From the NCBI GenBank assembly GCA_024180945.1, contig JAKSGN010000037.1, forward strand, positions 2,795,501 to 2,859,500: a DNA stretch of 64,000 nucleotides. Direction: 5' to 3'. Each line of letters starts with the position of its first letter. The stretch's first letter is position 1. The position numbers were made by a program, and so were the translations under genes. Source of the stretch: Macrophomina tecta (taxonomy: Eukaryota > Ascomycota > Dothideomycetes > Botryosphaeriales > Botryosphaeriaceae). This document shows positions 21,794 through 32,857 of this stretch, piece after piece. The notes beneath the pieces were generated by a model. It was not told the origin of the DNA, made no database searches, and worked only from the letters and a program-made list of their open reading frames with translations.

Positions 21794-24700
21794 ATGAGAC
21801 GAGCAGCAAGCAATTCCTGGATTTCCCTCAGCAATGAGCGGAACGACTGGTTCGTCGTCGACCATGGAGCACTCATGCAGTGCAAGCCCTCGTGTGGGCG
21901 TTCTCAGTACCCAAGAACGGTGCTCTTCGTCGGCCACGAGGCCAAAACGAGGGCACTCCGGGCCATTTTCCCTTTTAACAACCATAACAGAAGGAAGAGA
22001 GATTCGTTCACTAACCTCGTCTGCGATGCACTCACCTCAGAGAGCGAGAGGCCGATACTGTTTTCCGAGCTAAACTTGGTTCGTCCACCAAACTCTAAGG
22101 TTGGCTTTCCCGACGGCTGCAAGAAGTACCGGCTCCAATGGGTCGACGAAGCCGAGCAGAGGATGACTGCAGATGAAGTCTACGACACTCTTATAGCTCA
22201 AGTTATCCTCCCATTTTACGATGTCGTATGTTTATTCGCCGACGACTTCAGAAACCACGAACATGTCGCTTTACACGTAACAAGGTGGGCTCAGAAGGCG
22301 CGTCCTTCAACGGTGCACAGCAAGCCCAGATTTGTTATATTCAGCAGCTCACCCTTCAATCTCGACCAGCTCCCGGCGCACTTGTCGCTGTTCTCACATG
22401 TTCGTGCAAACATACAGCTGCAGAGCAAAGAGCTCTCGTACACGGCCCAGTACCTGCGTCTACGGGACACTGTCCTTACGGAGCTTGACAAGATGCAGGA
22501 AACTAAGTCCGATAACCGCCTTCAGTTCGAGCTGCGGCATATGGCCGCTTTGGTGGATAAATCGCTGGAGCACTTCTCTTTCGGCGCCCCTTTCGACCCG
22601 GCACGGGCAGCAAAAGAGTTCAATCCGTTGGAAGAAGAGTTCTCCTCACATCTGGCGGAGGTAATTCGCGTACAAGGAATTCAATCTGAGGTTACGGAGG
22701 TGATGGTGGTCAAGTTGATAGCATCAGCGATCATGCTGGATGCGTACCCCTTTGGAACGCACAGTATGTTCTATCTCCTCTCTTTGACATAGCTCCTCTT
22801 TCTCACCCTGTTCAAAGAAAAAAAAACAAAAAAAAAAAAACGCTTTGAGGAAGAGACTAACTCTTAGCTACTTAGGTTTCGATCCGAGGTACCTTTTTAG
22901 GGCCGTCTACCGCTCCTTTTGCTTGGAAGCCTTTGAACGCACCCTAACATCTTGGCAGACCCAGAGCCGGGCCAGATGCACCCTTATAGAGTCCGAGATG
23001 TCTGCAATATTCGAACGAATGAGCGAACGGGGAATGAGCGCAGCGGAATCTCACGAAACCGTTCTAAGGGAGTTTGGCAGGCATTGCTCGTCTCTCAAGA
23101 GCAGTCGGACATGTTTGTGCTGTCTGCGGCGGAAGCCTGAGCACGTCCTATCCTGCGGCCATGCGGTCTGCGAGACTTGCGTGCGAATTTTTGGGAAACG
23201 CCTTTCTAATCGCGAATATCACTACAGTTTGTCTTCCTGCATCTTTTGCGGAAGAGTGGCTCTGCTGTTGGTAAAGCAGGTACCTCCGACAGCTTCCGTT
23301 CGGGCACTTGCGATTGACGGAGGGGGCGTGGGCGGAGCTTTCTCTCTGGAAGCGCTGAAGGCCATCGAGATGGCTATGAAGCATCCCTATCTCCTCCAAG
23401 ATGAGTTTGATTATGCAATAGGCACGAGCTCAGGTGCGTAACCTTTCCGGCAACGCGTTCTGCTCCTAACCCATCAAAGGTGGTCTCATCGTTCTTCTAC
23501 TATTTCTTGGACGAAAAACGACCAACTTCTGCATAAGTACATTCGACGTTCTCGCGCGCCGAATCTTCTCTAGGAGGCTAGAGCATAGGCGAACTATGTC
23601 GTCACGAATCGCGAACCTATTTGCATTCTGCTTAAGAGACAGTATACACGACGTGGAGCAACTGAAGGACTGCCTGCAGGAAACCTACGGTACGACGAAA
23701 AAGCTGTTCGGCAGTCGCGACTCTCCGCTGTCTGGCGCGAAGGTTGCCGTGACGGCCACGACGGTTAGATCCTCAAGCCTCTGCATATTCTCGAATTACA
23801 ATGGCTTAGGGAAGCGAAAAGATGATTGCGGTGTGTGCAACAGCCGAACGTCAGAACCATGAGCTTGGACTGATCGAACTCAGGTTACAACCACATCAGG
23901 CCTCTGGAGACTGAGAAAGAGGTCTCCCTTTGCGACGCGTAAATATAAACCTTCCTAGAGTGTGGTGATTTGACTGACTGCTTCAAGGGCTCAAGCGACT
24001 TCGGCAGCACCTGCGTAAGTGTTTCACCGTTCCATTCGGCCCGAAGTCGTCGAGGAATCTGACGGGACTTAGGATATTTCCCATGAAGTACATTGACGGC
24101 ATTGGCTGCCACGTTCAGGACGGCGGGGTGGGGAAGCACAATAATCCTGTCAGTACCGCCTTCTCGGAGGTAAGGATGATCTGGGATACTGGTGTGGATG
24201 TGCTCCTCTCGATTGGCACCGGTTACGTGCCCGAGAACAACGCACTTACAGACTCCCGCCGCAGGATACTAGACACATCCATTCCTCGGTGCTTCCGATC
24301 CTGGGAATCTTCAAGAAATGGGCAGAGGATCTGGGACGACTTCTGTAGGCACCTCGGGCACGAGGAGAGGGAAAGCTATTTCCGCATCAACGTTCCTCTC
24401 GACCGCGCACCGGACTTAGATGCTGTGGAATCCATGCCTGAGATCCGAGCTGCTGGTGTCCGTTTCTTAGAAGGCGTGGATATCCAAAGCATCCGCCGGT
24501 CCCTGCTATCCTCCGCATTTTTCTTTGAGCTGGACGAGCTACCCATTGCCCAAGGTGCAACTCTCGAGTGCCGTGGGTCGATCCGGTGCCGGAGCCCTAA
24601 CAGTCGAGCACTCATCGAAGGCATAATATCAGACTTTCCTTATGCGCTCTTCCAAAACCAATCGCACGAGACGTTAGCGTTCGTGCGGGATGCTGTCAGG

Positions 24701-25049
24701 TGCCAGGAGTGCAGGCTCTACAGGATAGGGGTAAAGTTTCGGGTCGAGTCGCTCGACCAAGCTGTCGTTCTGCGTCTCAAATTCAATGATCAGTTCAGCA
24801 GCAAGGTAAGCGGGTTTCCGAACTCCATGTCGTGGTTCGCAGGACGACAGGGACTTTACAGTCCTTTCGGAAGGGCGGATCACCAACCATCCCTTCGAGA
24901 CTGCGACTGTTCTACAAACAAGACATACCAGAGGAAGAGGAGGGCTTCAACGCAGTTGGCAGCTCTTTGGCGAAATACGCGCTGGGGATCTTGAGCCTTT
25001 TGCCACCCGGATGAGAGCTCCGTCGCCTGGCTCACTAGACAACGGCTGA
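21794..25049 (+). CDS. RING-like zinc-binding, patatin-like phospholipase
   Basis: 966 aa from seven exons: 21794–22763, 22876–23433, 23480–23830, 23884–23938, 23988–24014, 24073–24805, 24843–25049; the fifth exon is only 27 nt. Residues 1–400 resemble no domain I can name. A C-x2-C...C-x-H-x2-C-x2-C...C-x2-C cluster at about 403–455 looks like a RING finger. The patatin domain follows: DGGGVGG near 471 (oxyanion loop; the usual Arg of DGGGxRG is Gly), GTSSGG with nucleophile Ser508, TSAAP, and the catalytic Asp in QDGGVGKHNNP. The family hydrolyses acyl lipids with a Ser–Asp dyad. The last exon assignment is less sure than the rest. Location probably cytosolic, as there is no signal peptide. 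Confidence 0.82.
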
Positions 25050-26868
25050 CAGCTTGCACGCAGCAGTCAATCAACTTGCCTCTGCAGTTCTTTCCTTTAG
25101 CATTGCGCCTGTGATTTTTGTTCTCTACTATAGTACGTTCGGGCAGTAATAAATTCTTATTTGCTTTGAAGATGGTTCGTCTATGCGAACGTACTTACGT
25201 ACGGCTATATGGTTTCGATGCAGTTTAATGAGTCCGCCGCTGTGCCACTTGTCCGATTAATCGCCACAGGGAAAATATGCAAACCCTGCTGAGATATATA
25301 GCTTCATTATCATCTTATTCCTATATAAGAGTCGATGCAGAGGAGAACCGACTTTTGTTCTCGGCTGCATGGGTGTCCGCGACCGTACTGCTGAGAAACG
25401 TTATCCCACACAACTGCCAAGTCTAGCCCAGGCGTCGTAATTTCTTCGGTGGGCGTTGGTAGATCAGGCGCTAAGAGATCGCTCGGTCTCCTCGCTTGCC
25501 GAGCGCACCTCGCCAGATGGCGGCGGAAGCTATGTAGGATGGATGAGCGGAGGTGCTCGATGCAGCAGATAGTCTCCAAGATAGCCACCCCATTTGCACT
25601 CTCGCCCCTCAGCGTTTAATGACAGATCTCGTTTTGTAAAAGGAACAAAGCGCCAACAGGAGGTTTGGCGGGCTCCCAAGCCTTCGACACAACGAACGTG
25701 ACATTGACTGGAAAAAGGCCTGGGGATCAGGCGTCTGCCCATGCACACACAACCTCTTCGCTAAGTTATTTTTGCGCGCCCCCTCCTGCATCCGTCTCCA
25801 ACCCCTTCGTCTTACACTTCGCGCTCCTCGATCCTCGCTCCTCTACGCCCACCTCCAGAATTTTCCTTCTATTTTTGGATTTTTTTTTTTTTTTTGCACG
25901 CCGCATTACCCATGTTTAGCTGCTTTACCCCTGCACTCGTGTCTCATCTCTTCTCTTTCTGCCCCTATGTTTGTCGCCCCTCTATACCCATGCCCACCTT
26001 CTTTGCCCTCTGTACCCATGTTCAGCTTCTTTGACCCTTGCACCCTTGACCAACATCATCGCCGCTTGCCACCAGTCTCGTCGCCTACCCCCTCATCGCC
26101 CTCATCGCCCATCTCGCTCACTGTGCTTGCCCTCCCCTTCGCCCTCGTTCTTCGTCCGAGCTATCCGCATCGTCCACCTCTTTTGCCTCGCCTTCCTCGC
26201 CTTCCTCGCCTTCCTTGCCTTCCTCGCCCTCCTCGCCCCCCTGGGCCCTCCTCTTCTCCCGTCTCACAATGCTACCGTCGAGATACTGTCTATTCTCCTG
26301 ATAACCCACTCTCTTTTCTTTTTTTTTTCACAGAAATTTACACACTTCTATATTCTCTTCATACCTTCCGCGACTCACACGTAACTATCACAGCTTGCAC
26401 AGGAAAGGTCCTCATTATGATCCGTTGCGAAACCGTCTGTAAAGACTCCTTGTAGACACTCCCTCTCAACCTTCCCCCCTTTCAAGTGGTGTTACCTGAT
26501 CCCTCATATCAAGTATTTAATTTCATCAATCGTATGGCTTATCTAACTTACGCTTAGCCGACTGCTCAGAGAAGCATTAGTGTGTATGACGCCTCAAAGT
26601 AAAAGAAGTAATTCGGTGAGGCGACGAAGAAAAAAGGGTTAAACGGCTTTCTTGAGTAAGCAGAACACGATTGCATTAATTAGAATAGCGCATATTATTA
26701 AGCGTAGAAGCTGAACTCATTATCATCATCGTCATCAGCGTCATGAACAACAACAATATCAACATCAACAACGTGTGGCATACAAAACTGAAGGGTAGAA
26801 AACTGACTTTCAATTGAATGTCAGGCGTGTATACGAAGCTACAGAGTAATTCCTAGATAAACTACCTC
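25050..26868. other. Gene-free stretch with C/T-rich low complexity
   Basis: No gene supported. From about 25750 to 26340 the plus strand is strongly C/T-rich, with a CTCGCCTTC-type short tandem repeat at about 26190–26245. This creates long stop-free but meaningless frames (Pro/Ser/Leu-rich on plus, Glu/Gly-rich on minus). Confidence 0.6.
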
Positions 26869-27790
26869 CTAACCTTCTAACTTCCGCATCTTTCTCGTCT
26901 TCGTCCTCTTCACGTCTTGTCCCTCCGCTGCGAGAGCTGTAAGTCTCTCATTCTCCTCTTTGGTCTCGTGGAGCTCGTCGGTGAGGTCTGTGACCTGGCG
27001 TCTGAGCTTTTCGGCGACGGCGATGCTCTGCTGAACTTGCTCCCGGATGTATCCCGGATCTCTCACCTGCAGCATCTGCTCGAGATAGGTCACTGTCTGC
27101 TGGGCAAGGACGAGCTCTAAGGCGAGATCGGCCGTGCTAGATTCATCAGGATCTCCGGGACTGCAGGCTTCTCCCTTTAACGCGCGCAGCTCACGGCGCA
27201 ATTCGTCAGCGAGAGCACCGCTCTTGTGGGCCGCTTCGTAGGCGGTCTCGGCGGCGCCGTCGGCCACCTTGCAGCGGGCTCTCTCTTGCTCAAGTGACTC
27301 TTTACACTCATCTAACTTCGCCTTGGTTGCCTCGAGGTCCGCATTGGCGGATTGCAGCTCCAACTTGGTGGCCTGCAAGTCCGCCCTCATGGCCTGCATA
27401 CCCTGGAGGTTTGCCTGAGCGTCACGTAGGCTTACCCTGGTGATTTGCAGGTTGTCGTTACTGGCCTGAAGATTTGCTCGAAGCTCCATATTGCTGGCTT
27501 GCAGCTTCGCAGGGCTGCAGGATCGCAGGTGTTGCAGCTCTTCCTGAGCCCTGTCGAAGGCCGCCTTGTACTGTCGGCTTTCGTCAAGCGCCCTGTTCGC
27601 CGCAATGTTCGCGTGGCGAGCGGTCTCGTAAGCGTGCTGGACGCGGCCGTAACATTCGGCGACGATATCCCAGCCCGTCCTGCGGTGGCACGGGCAGAGC
27701 TGGGGCTATGCCATGGTCAGAAGAAGCGTCTCCTACGGCATGAATGCGGTGGCTTACCATGCTGGCGTGCTGTTGACGTCGGGAATCCAT
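26869..27790 (-). CDS. Coiled-coil protein
   Basis: 289 aa from exon 27758–27790 (MDSRRQQHASM) and exon 26869–27705; a 52-nt intron starts GTAAGC and ends ATAG. Nearly all of residues 30–280 is predicted-looking coiled coil, with heptad-like Leu/Ala spacing and repeats such as LQATKLELQSANADLEATK. A Cys/His-rich start (PQLCPCH) precedes it and the C-terminus is basic (KRTKTRKMRKLEG), which could be a nuclear signal. A TATA box sits 49–56 bases upstream. No family recognised. Confidence 0.7.
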
Positions 27791-27838
27791 CTTTGCGAAG
27801 CGCTCGAACTTGTGGGTCGGCCGCTGCGTGTGAAGCGC

Positions 27839-27846
27839 CTTATATA
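27839..27846 (-). promoter_or_regulatory. TATA box of the coiled-coil gene
   Basis: TATATAAG on the minus strand, 49–56 bases before the ATG at 27790. Confidence 0.5.
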
Positions 27847-28103
27847 CCCTGCGGTACCGTTCAATCCGTCTGAAACAACCCTTCTTGATCAAATGTTTCC
27901 ACTACGGCCAGAACTGCGCCAGCGCTGCAATTGCCTCGCATTGACGCGCGGGTTATGGCCTCTTCACGTAACTTGAAAGAAAAAAAACCAACACAACGGT
28001 GCATGCATTATAACTGATCATAAACACACCCATTCTGAATTATGGACAAGCCGAGAGCTAAAGATGAAATGCGAATATAACCATTTCCACAAGAGTCTCT
28101 CTC

Positions 28104-28626
28104 CTACATACTCCTCAGACTATCTAGGACAGAAGTTGTTGCTGCACAGAGCTCGTTCAACATGATTCCGAGATGCCACTGGTCGAGCTGTCAGTCCATC
28201 GCCGGAACCCAAGTGCGTCCGACTTACCTGCAAAAACGAGATGTCATACTCGACACCCTCTCTCGGTACGGCGAGCGAGAGTGACGACGTTGCAACCCAG
28301 CTTTCAGCCATTCGCTGCTCGCTTGGTAGAAACCCCGCTCGCGGGAGAGGCGACGGGGCAGTCCAACTCTGATGCATCCGCCCTTCAACCGGCAGCACCT
28401 CCTGCCTACCACGTTCGCCAAGCGCTTTCTTCGCCGGCCGCTTCTCGCGTGCCTGCATCTTCTTAAATTTCATCTGCAAAGCCAATCCAGTCCTCAGCCT
28501 GGACTTGTCTCCGACCTTCGCGTTGTAGAGCTTAGCGATTATGTCCCATGATTCACCCGGATGTGCGGATTTCAACTCGCGGAGGAGTTGTTCCTCGTTT
28601 TCGAAGTAACGCTTCTTCCGAGCCAT
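28104..28626 (-). CDS. Small Myb/SANT-like protein
   Basis: 157 aa, exons 28228–28626 and 28104–28178. The 49-nt intron starts GTAAGT and a nearer acceptor would add three residues. Residues 1–60 are basic and helical, with a W at GESWDIIAKLYN and a pattern like the tri-helix Myb/SANT DNA-binding fold (NEEQLLRELK... then LRTGLALQMKFKK). The rest is Pro/Ser-rich. Role would be DNA binding or complex assembly: inference. The ATG at 28626 is preferred over an upstream in-frame one because the basic domain starts directly there. Confidence 0.6.
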
Positions 28627-29051
28627 CCTTTTTTTTCCTGGAAACGATGAGGACAGAATCTTTTGCTCTGCTGGATGGTCTGTCCGGCTCGGGTGATTTA
28701 AATAAACCCAGACGACGTTCATGCATGCCCGAGATCACTGTGCCTGCACTTGAAACGCCTCCCTGAGTGCTGCAGTGCACGATCCAACAGCATTCATACT
28801 GTAGAAGACCTTCTGATGTCATCGGTGCTTTGATTTCACCAGCGACTCAGTCTGGCCCTCCCTCTCTGCTCTCAGAAAATTTCCCACCGCCTGGTCCGCT
28901 GCCCAGCGCAACCTACCGCCCTTCCCCCGACGCAAACCCGAGGGATTTGCTATCGAGTGTTTTTGCTCAAAAAGCCCGGCCTTCCGGGAGACGACATGCA
29001 TCATCTCTCGACCTTCATCTCAAAGCACAGGATCGGAAGACTCAATCCAAC

Positions 29052-29573
29052 ATGAACTCTCTAATCGACTCGGATTTCCAGAAGGTCGTGGACGCCATTA
29101 ACGACGCAAGCCCCGCAGATGGTGGCACCAATCATTCCGAATGCCTCGAGTCTGGCTCTACAATGAGTTGGGATTTCGGTCTCGAGGCCGTGCCCGGCAG
29201 TTACGGCATACCAGACACTGCCAGCAGCTGGTACTGCGGCCTGCCGAACGCAGACCGAGCCTTCGATCGTGCAGGAGAGAACTGCGGCTCTGAGAATTCG
29301 CAGGTCGGCAAGGACCCCGATCCTGTGCAGGCTATGCGAGAGGAGCTGAGCAGGATCCAAGCCGAGCTGCAAGAGTTGAAGAGAGCCGTCGAGGCCGCTC
29401 TCGAGATGAATGGGCAGCGGATCACGAGCACCGAGAAATACATCGACGAGCTATTGCCCTGGACGCAAGAAGTGCACGGCGCTATAGAGCAGCTGACTAA
29501 CCGCTCGCTAGATGCGGATAAAGCCGGCCAGGACCAGCCATCGTATGCACAAGATGATACCAAGAAGGCCTGA
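29052..29573 (+). CDS. Small protein with C-terminal coiled coil
   Basis: 173 aa counted from the ATG at 29052; the frame is open upstream but Pro-rich and less protein-like. Residues 1–100 are acidic and Ser/Gly-rich; residues about 100–165 form a helix with heptads (MREELSRIQAELQELKRAV) and a conserved-looking DELLPWTQEVHGAIEQL. No family recognised. It belongs to the local group of small helical proteins at 26.9–32.4 kb. Confidence 0.55.
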   Translation: MNSLIDSDFQKVVDAINDASPADGGTNHSECLESGSTMSWDFGLEAVPGSYGIPDTASSWYCGLPNADRAFDRAGENCGSENSQVGKDPDPVQAMREELSRIQAELQELKRAVEAALEMNGQRITSTEKYIDELLPWTQEVHGAIEQLTNRSLDADKAGQDQPSYAQDDTKKA

Positions 29574-30871
29574 TTTGGGGAGGTGCGTTTAGGCAGGCTG
29601 ACATGCAGTCGAGAGCTTTAGCAAAAGCTGAAAGTGGTCTTGATTGCGCTCGAAGTTGCATAGTCTTCCCGCGATATACATATAAACGGACAAGCAAGAA
29701 CACGAAACGTGCTTTCGTCTTTCCAAATTGATCACTCTCGCTGAGACTGAGCGCTTGTAACCATCCACTATGCCCGTCGCGTCAACGCTACGGCAGTCGC
29801 GCAATTTGGATTTCTTCCTCGAGCACGTTAGATCATCGTGTTCGGCCATGGCCAGGAAACTTCACTCACCCTCAGGCTCCCTTGGGCCCCTGTCCTAAGG
29901 CCCCGGCTCGAATTCGCTCCAGTGTGGCTCCCGTTCATCCGTCACACAATCCAAGCAGCAGATAAACATGCGCTCCACAATCTGTTTGCAAGAAGTCCAG
30001 ATTTCGCTACAGATAGTCGAACCGTCCGGCTCAGCTTGTGGAATAGCGAGGCTAGGGAGTTGCCGCGGTTGAGCGTAGCGGTCAATGGATTGTTTTGCAT
30101 GAGGTCGTGGTGAGGGAGTAGCGGGGAGGTTAATCCGTGCTTGACGGGACGCAGAACTATTGGAATGTATTGCGTGCATTCGGCCCCTTTGGTCATTCGC
30201 CGAATCCACGCTTCGGATATCGCCCGTTTTCACGAATACCATCTTCTGCTGATTAATGCAAGCCTGCGAAAGAGCAAGAGGAAGAAAAGAAAGAAGCTTG
30301 TGGGAGAGAGGAAGCGGACAGTTCAACCTGTTCAGCCAGGCGGCGATTCAGAAGAGTGATGAGACGCCGCCGACCAAGTCCCCCAAAGCCAATCCCCTTC
30401 CAAGCCCAGACGGTGTACTTACGTGACTGCAGCCTTCCCCCTGGCGACAGAGTTCCTGGCCCGGAAAGAAAAGCGGAAGCGTTGATTGACTTGTAGCTTA
30501 CGGACGGGAAGTAAGCGCCCGAGCCGCCTGCACCGACCCTTGACGCTCACAGTCCCATCTTTCTTTCCAGCTCATGTGTGGCACAGCGGAGCGCTGGCTA
30601 TTCTTAGAAGGCGATGAAGACCACACCTCTAACCTTGTAGCGCCGCGTGAGACATACGCTTCTGTCGGCTGGGATCGATGATAAGAGATGTGCACGAACC
30701 ATACCAGGGCTTTGATGGCCCGCGTCTTATGCATGTTGGTATCTGGCGGAATCGGTCAGGGCGTGCTAGCCGCGTCCCCACATATACAGAACCGTAGTCA
30801 TAAAAGGCCCCGCATCTCCATACTGCGCCAGCACGCCCAATCCTCTGCGGTCTCCGAAATCTCACAGCAAT
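29574..30871. other. Intergenic, no clear gene
   Basis: Several overlapping short frames on both strands, none with domain features or joining exons. A CATAAAAGG at 30799–30807 may be the TATA element for the next gene. Confidence 0.45.
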
Positions 30872-31289
30872 ATGATCTACCACAGCGAGGTAGGATCATG
30901 AAATTAGCACATCCAGCGCGAGGCTGACTTTTCAGACTCAAATGAGTACGCAGGACAATTTCTCCAACATGGAGCTGCCTAGGCTACAGGAGCTCCACGA
31001 ACACGGAAAGTCAGCCCTCGAGTACACGCGAGCCGAAGCGCAAAGGGTTGCTTGCCTCCTCAGCGAGGTGAACTACTGGATGCGAAAGTTCGCTAGCATA
31101 ATGGATGCTCACGCGGATCTTGTGGGAAGACATTCCGAACTCCTCCTCAAACACGATATCGCGGTCTCCCGCAACCTTGGTGACGGGCGGACGATTCTAG
31201 ATAATGTAATGCTGAAGAGAGAACTGGCCCTCTACCAGGTGCCGATGGTGGAGGAATCTCCGCAATCTTCTTGTAGTGTGCTACTATGA
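30872..31289 (+). CDS. Small helical protein, paralogue of 36880–37827
   Basis: 123 aa from a six-codon first exon (30872–30889), a 46-nt intron and exon 30936–31289. The central 90 residues form amphipathic helices, with LPRLQELHEHGKSALEYTR, then NYWMRKF, then NVMLKRELA. The same pattern (LxxLQ, AxEYxR, LLSxxNxW, HxxLLxxxxIAxS, NxMLKRxLA) recurs in the gene at 36880–37827. The shared pattern across separate loci is good evidence that this is a real coding sequence. Function unknown. Confidence 0.68.
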
Positions 31290-31943
31290 GAGGAGGCGAA
31301 GGGCGGAGATAGGATAATGGCTCAAGGCAGTAATACGAATATCCTTAATATCCGTGACTGCGTCGTGCGTGTTGCACCTGCCCTCACCGAGGAAATTTCC
31401 CTAACCTTCTCCGACAAGTCGTGATTCCCTGTTGACCCGTCGGACCCGTTTGCCAAAGCTCGTCTGGGGATACACGCTAAGAGCGGCGCAGGCGACACAT
31501 GCATCGGCGGCATCAACATAGGTGGGAACTGCTAAGCGTGGCGTTGCGGCACAGCAGCCGCATGCGCTTGCACTGCTAAAGAAAAGCACGGTCCGAGCGT
31601 CGACAAGGGGTTGAGAGCCCTGGCGACCGCCGATCATTCACTGTCCTTTTGCTTTGAAGCTCGAGCCAGCGACTGCCCAGATACGCAGCTGCCCTTTGGA
31701 AGGATCCTCATCTATTTTTCGGAAGCATCAGAGCCGAGAATGTTTTTTTTGTACGCACATCAGAACGCTCACTCATTGGGAGGCAACGGGGAAGGCTCGA
31801 GAAGGCTGCTGAATTTACCAGAGTATTTATTTTACTGAGGTTGGCAGGCGCATAACTACGAGATTCTCCTACTTCTTTCTTATCTACCCGCCCTTTTCCC
31901 CATTCTTTTCCTTCGCTCATCTTTGCGAAGACTCCAAATCAAT
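31290..31943. other. Intergenic
   Basis: No gene seen; short frames only. The last 100 bases are C/T-rich and probably the leader of the following gene. Confidence 0.5.
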
Positions 31944-32375
31944 ATGACCATTGCTCAAAAGGCGGCAGACGGTCCCCCGGAACTGAACTCGATTGACGAG
32001 CGGATCGGCATGAACGCCGGCTCGACGGTGGCGCTTGAGGCATTGCATACGCGCGTAGGCTCTGGAAGCAAGACCTCGTCAGGCGATTTTCGCGAGAGGA
32101 TTGAGGAGCTCACTAGGGAAAACTGCAGGCTTCGTCTGGAGATCCAGTTCTACAGGGACTGCTTCGTGCACTCGCAGCGATTTTTGTCTCGCGTAATGTC
32201 TGTTCGTACGCGCATCGAAGAGAGGTTCGCTGACGGTCGGCTCTCCGAGGGCGAAAAGCAGACACTCTTCGAACTGAGCACAGAATTGCTTCAGGCGGCA
32301 TGGAAGGTTGAGTTAGGCATGAAAACGTCGCAAGAGGCGTGGGAGAGATTTTACATAGATAATATGCACGCGTAG
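31944..32375 (+). CDS. Small helical protein
   Basis: 143 aa from the ATG at 31944; an in-frame ATG at 31923 is possible. From residue 45 the protein is helical and rich in Arg, Glu and Leu: RERIEELTRENCRLRLEIQFYRD, then a Leu/Phe-rich segment ending WKVELGMK. It has the size and composition of the neighbouring small helical proteins but I do not see direct sequence kinship. No family recognised. Confidence 0.58.
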   Translation: MTIAQKAADGPPELNSIDERIGMNAGSTVALEALHTRVGSGSKTSSGDFRERIEELTRENCRLRLEIQFYRDCFVHSQRFLSRVMSVRTRIEERFADGRLSEGEKQTLFELSTELLQAAWKVELGMKTSQEAWERFYIDNMHA

Positions 32376-32472
32376 CTGTAGCAGAACATATATGAATATC
32401 TACCTGTTTTTATCGTGTGTATGACCTATATAATCAAACAAACCTTTTGTAGAATCTGCACGTCCACCAGAA

Positions 32473-32795
32473 TCAAGGGTCTCCTCTACACTGGAAGCTC
32501 ATGTGGTCTCTTCGGATGAGCTCCGACCGGCCGCGCCCTGGTTCGCCGCCTGGGGGTTGAAACTCCTCCCAGATGAGAGACACATCTCTGGGCGGGCTCT
32601 TTGCGAGCGCTCGCCTGAAAGCGGTGCCGTATCGGTTGTATGCGCTTACTGCAATCATTAGCGGCCGCTCGGCAATCTGCGCGGGCACTTACCCGAGATC
32701 ACGACTTTTCTTCCATCTTCCGGCAGGACTTCTTCGACTATGGCTCCGATAACGGGTTCTTCGAACTTGGTGAGAATCCTTCGGCCCTGCGTCAT
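32473..32795 (-). CDS. Small hypothetical protein
   Basis: 92 aa in two exons, 32693–32795 and 32473–32648, joined across a 44-nt intron (GTAAGT...GCAG) inside ...RKVVIS-VSAYNRYG. Mixed charged composition, C-terminus rich in Gly/Arg. No family recognised. The exact splice join and start support a gene, but its small size leaves doubt. Confidence 0.42.
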
Positions 32796-32857
32796 CCCCG
32801 CTTGGCCCCTCGACCGGGGTAGATGTTGTTGTCTATCGGGCACGTAGATACAGATCG

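Noticed and set aside
25772..26455. 227-codon Pro/Ser/Leu-rich frame
   Set aside because: A product of the C/T-rich tract; no splice partners or features.
26700..26780. ATC/AAC-rich short repeats as a CRISPR-like array
   Set aside because: Simple trinucleotide microsatellite; no spacer-repeat structure, and the genome is eukaryotic.
28767..29051. N-terminal extension of the gene starting at 29052
   Set aside because: Open but Pro-rich; the ATG at 29052 gives a more protein-like start. Not excluded.
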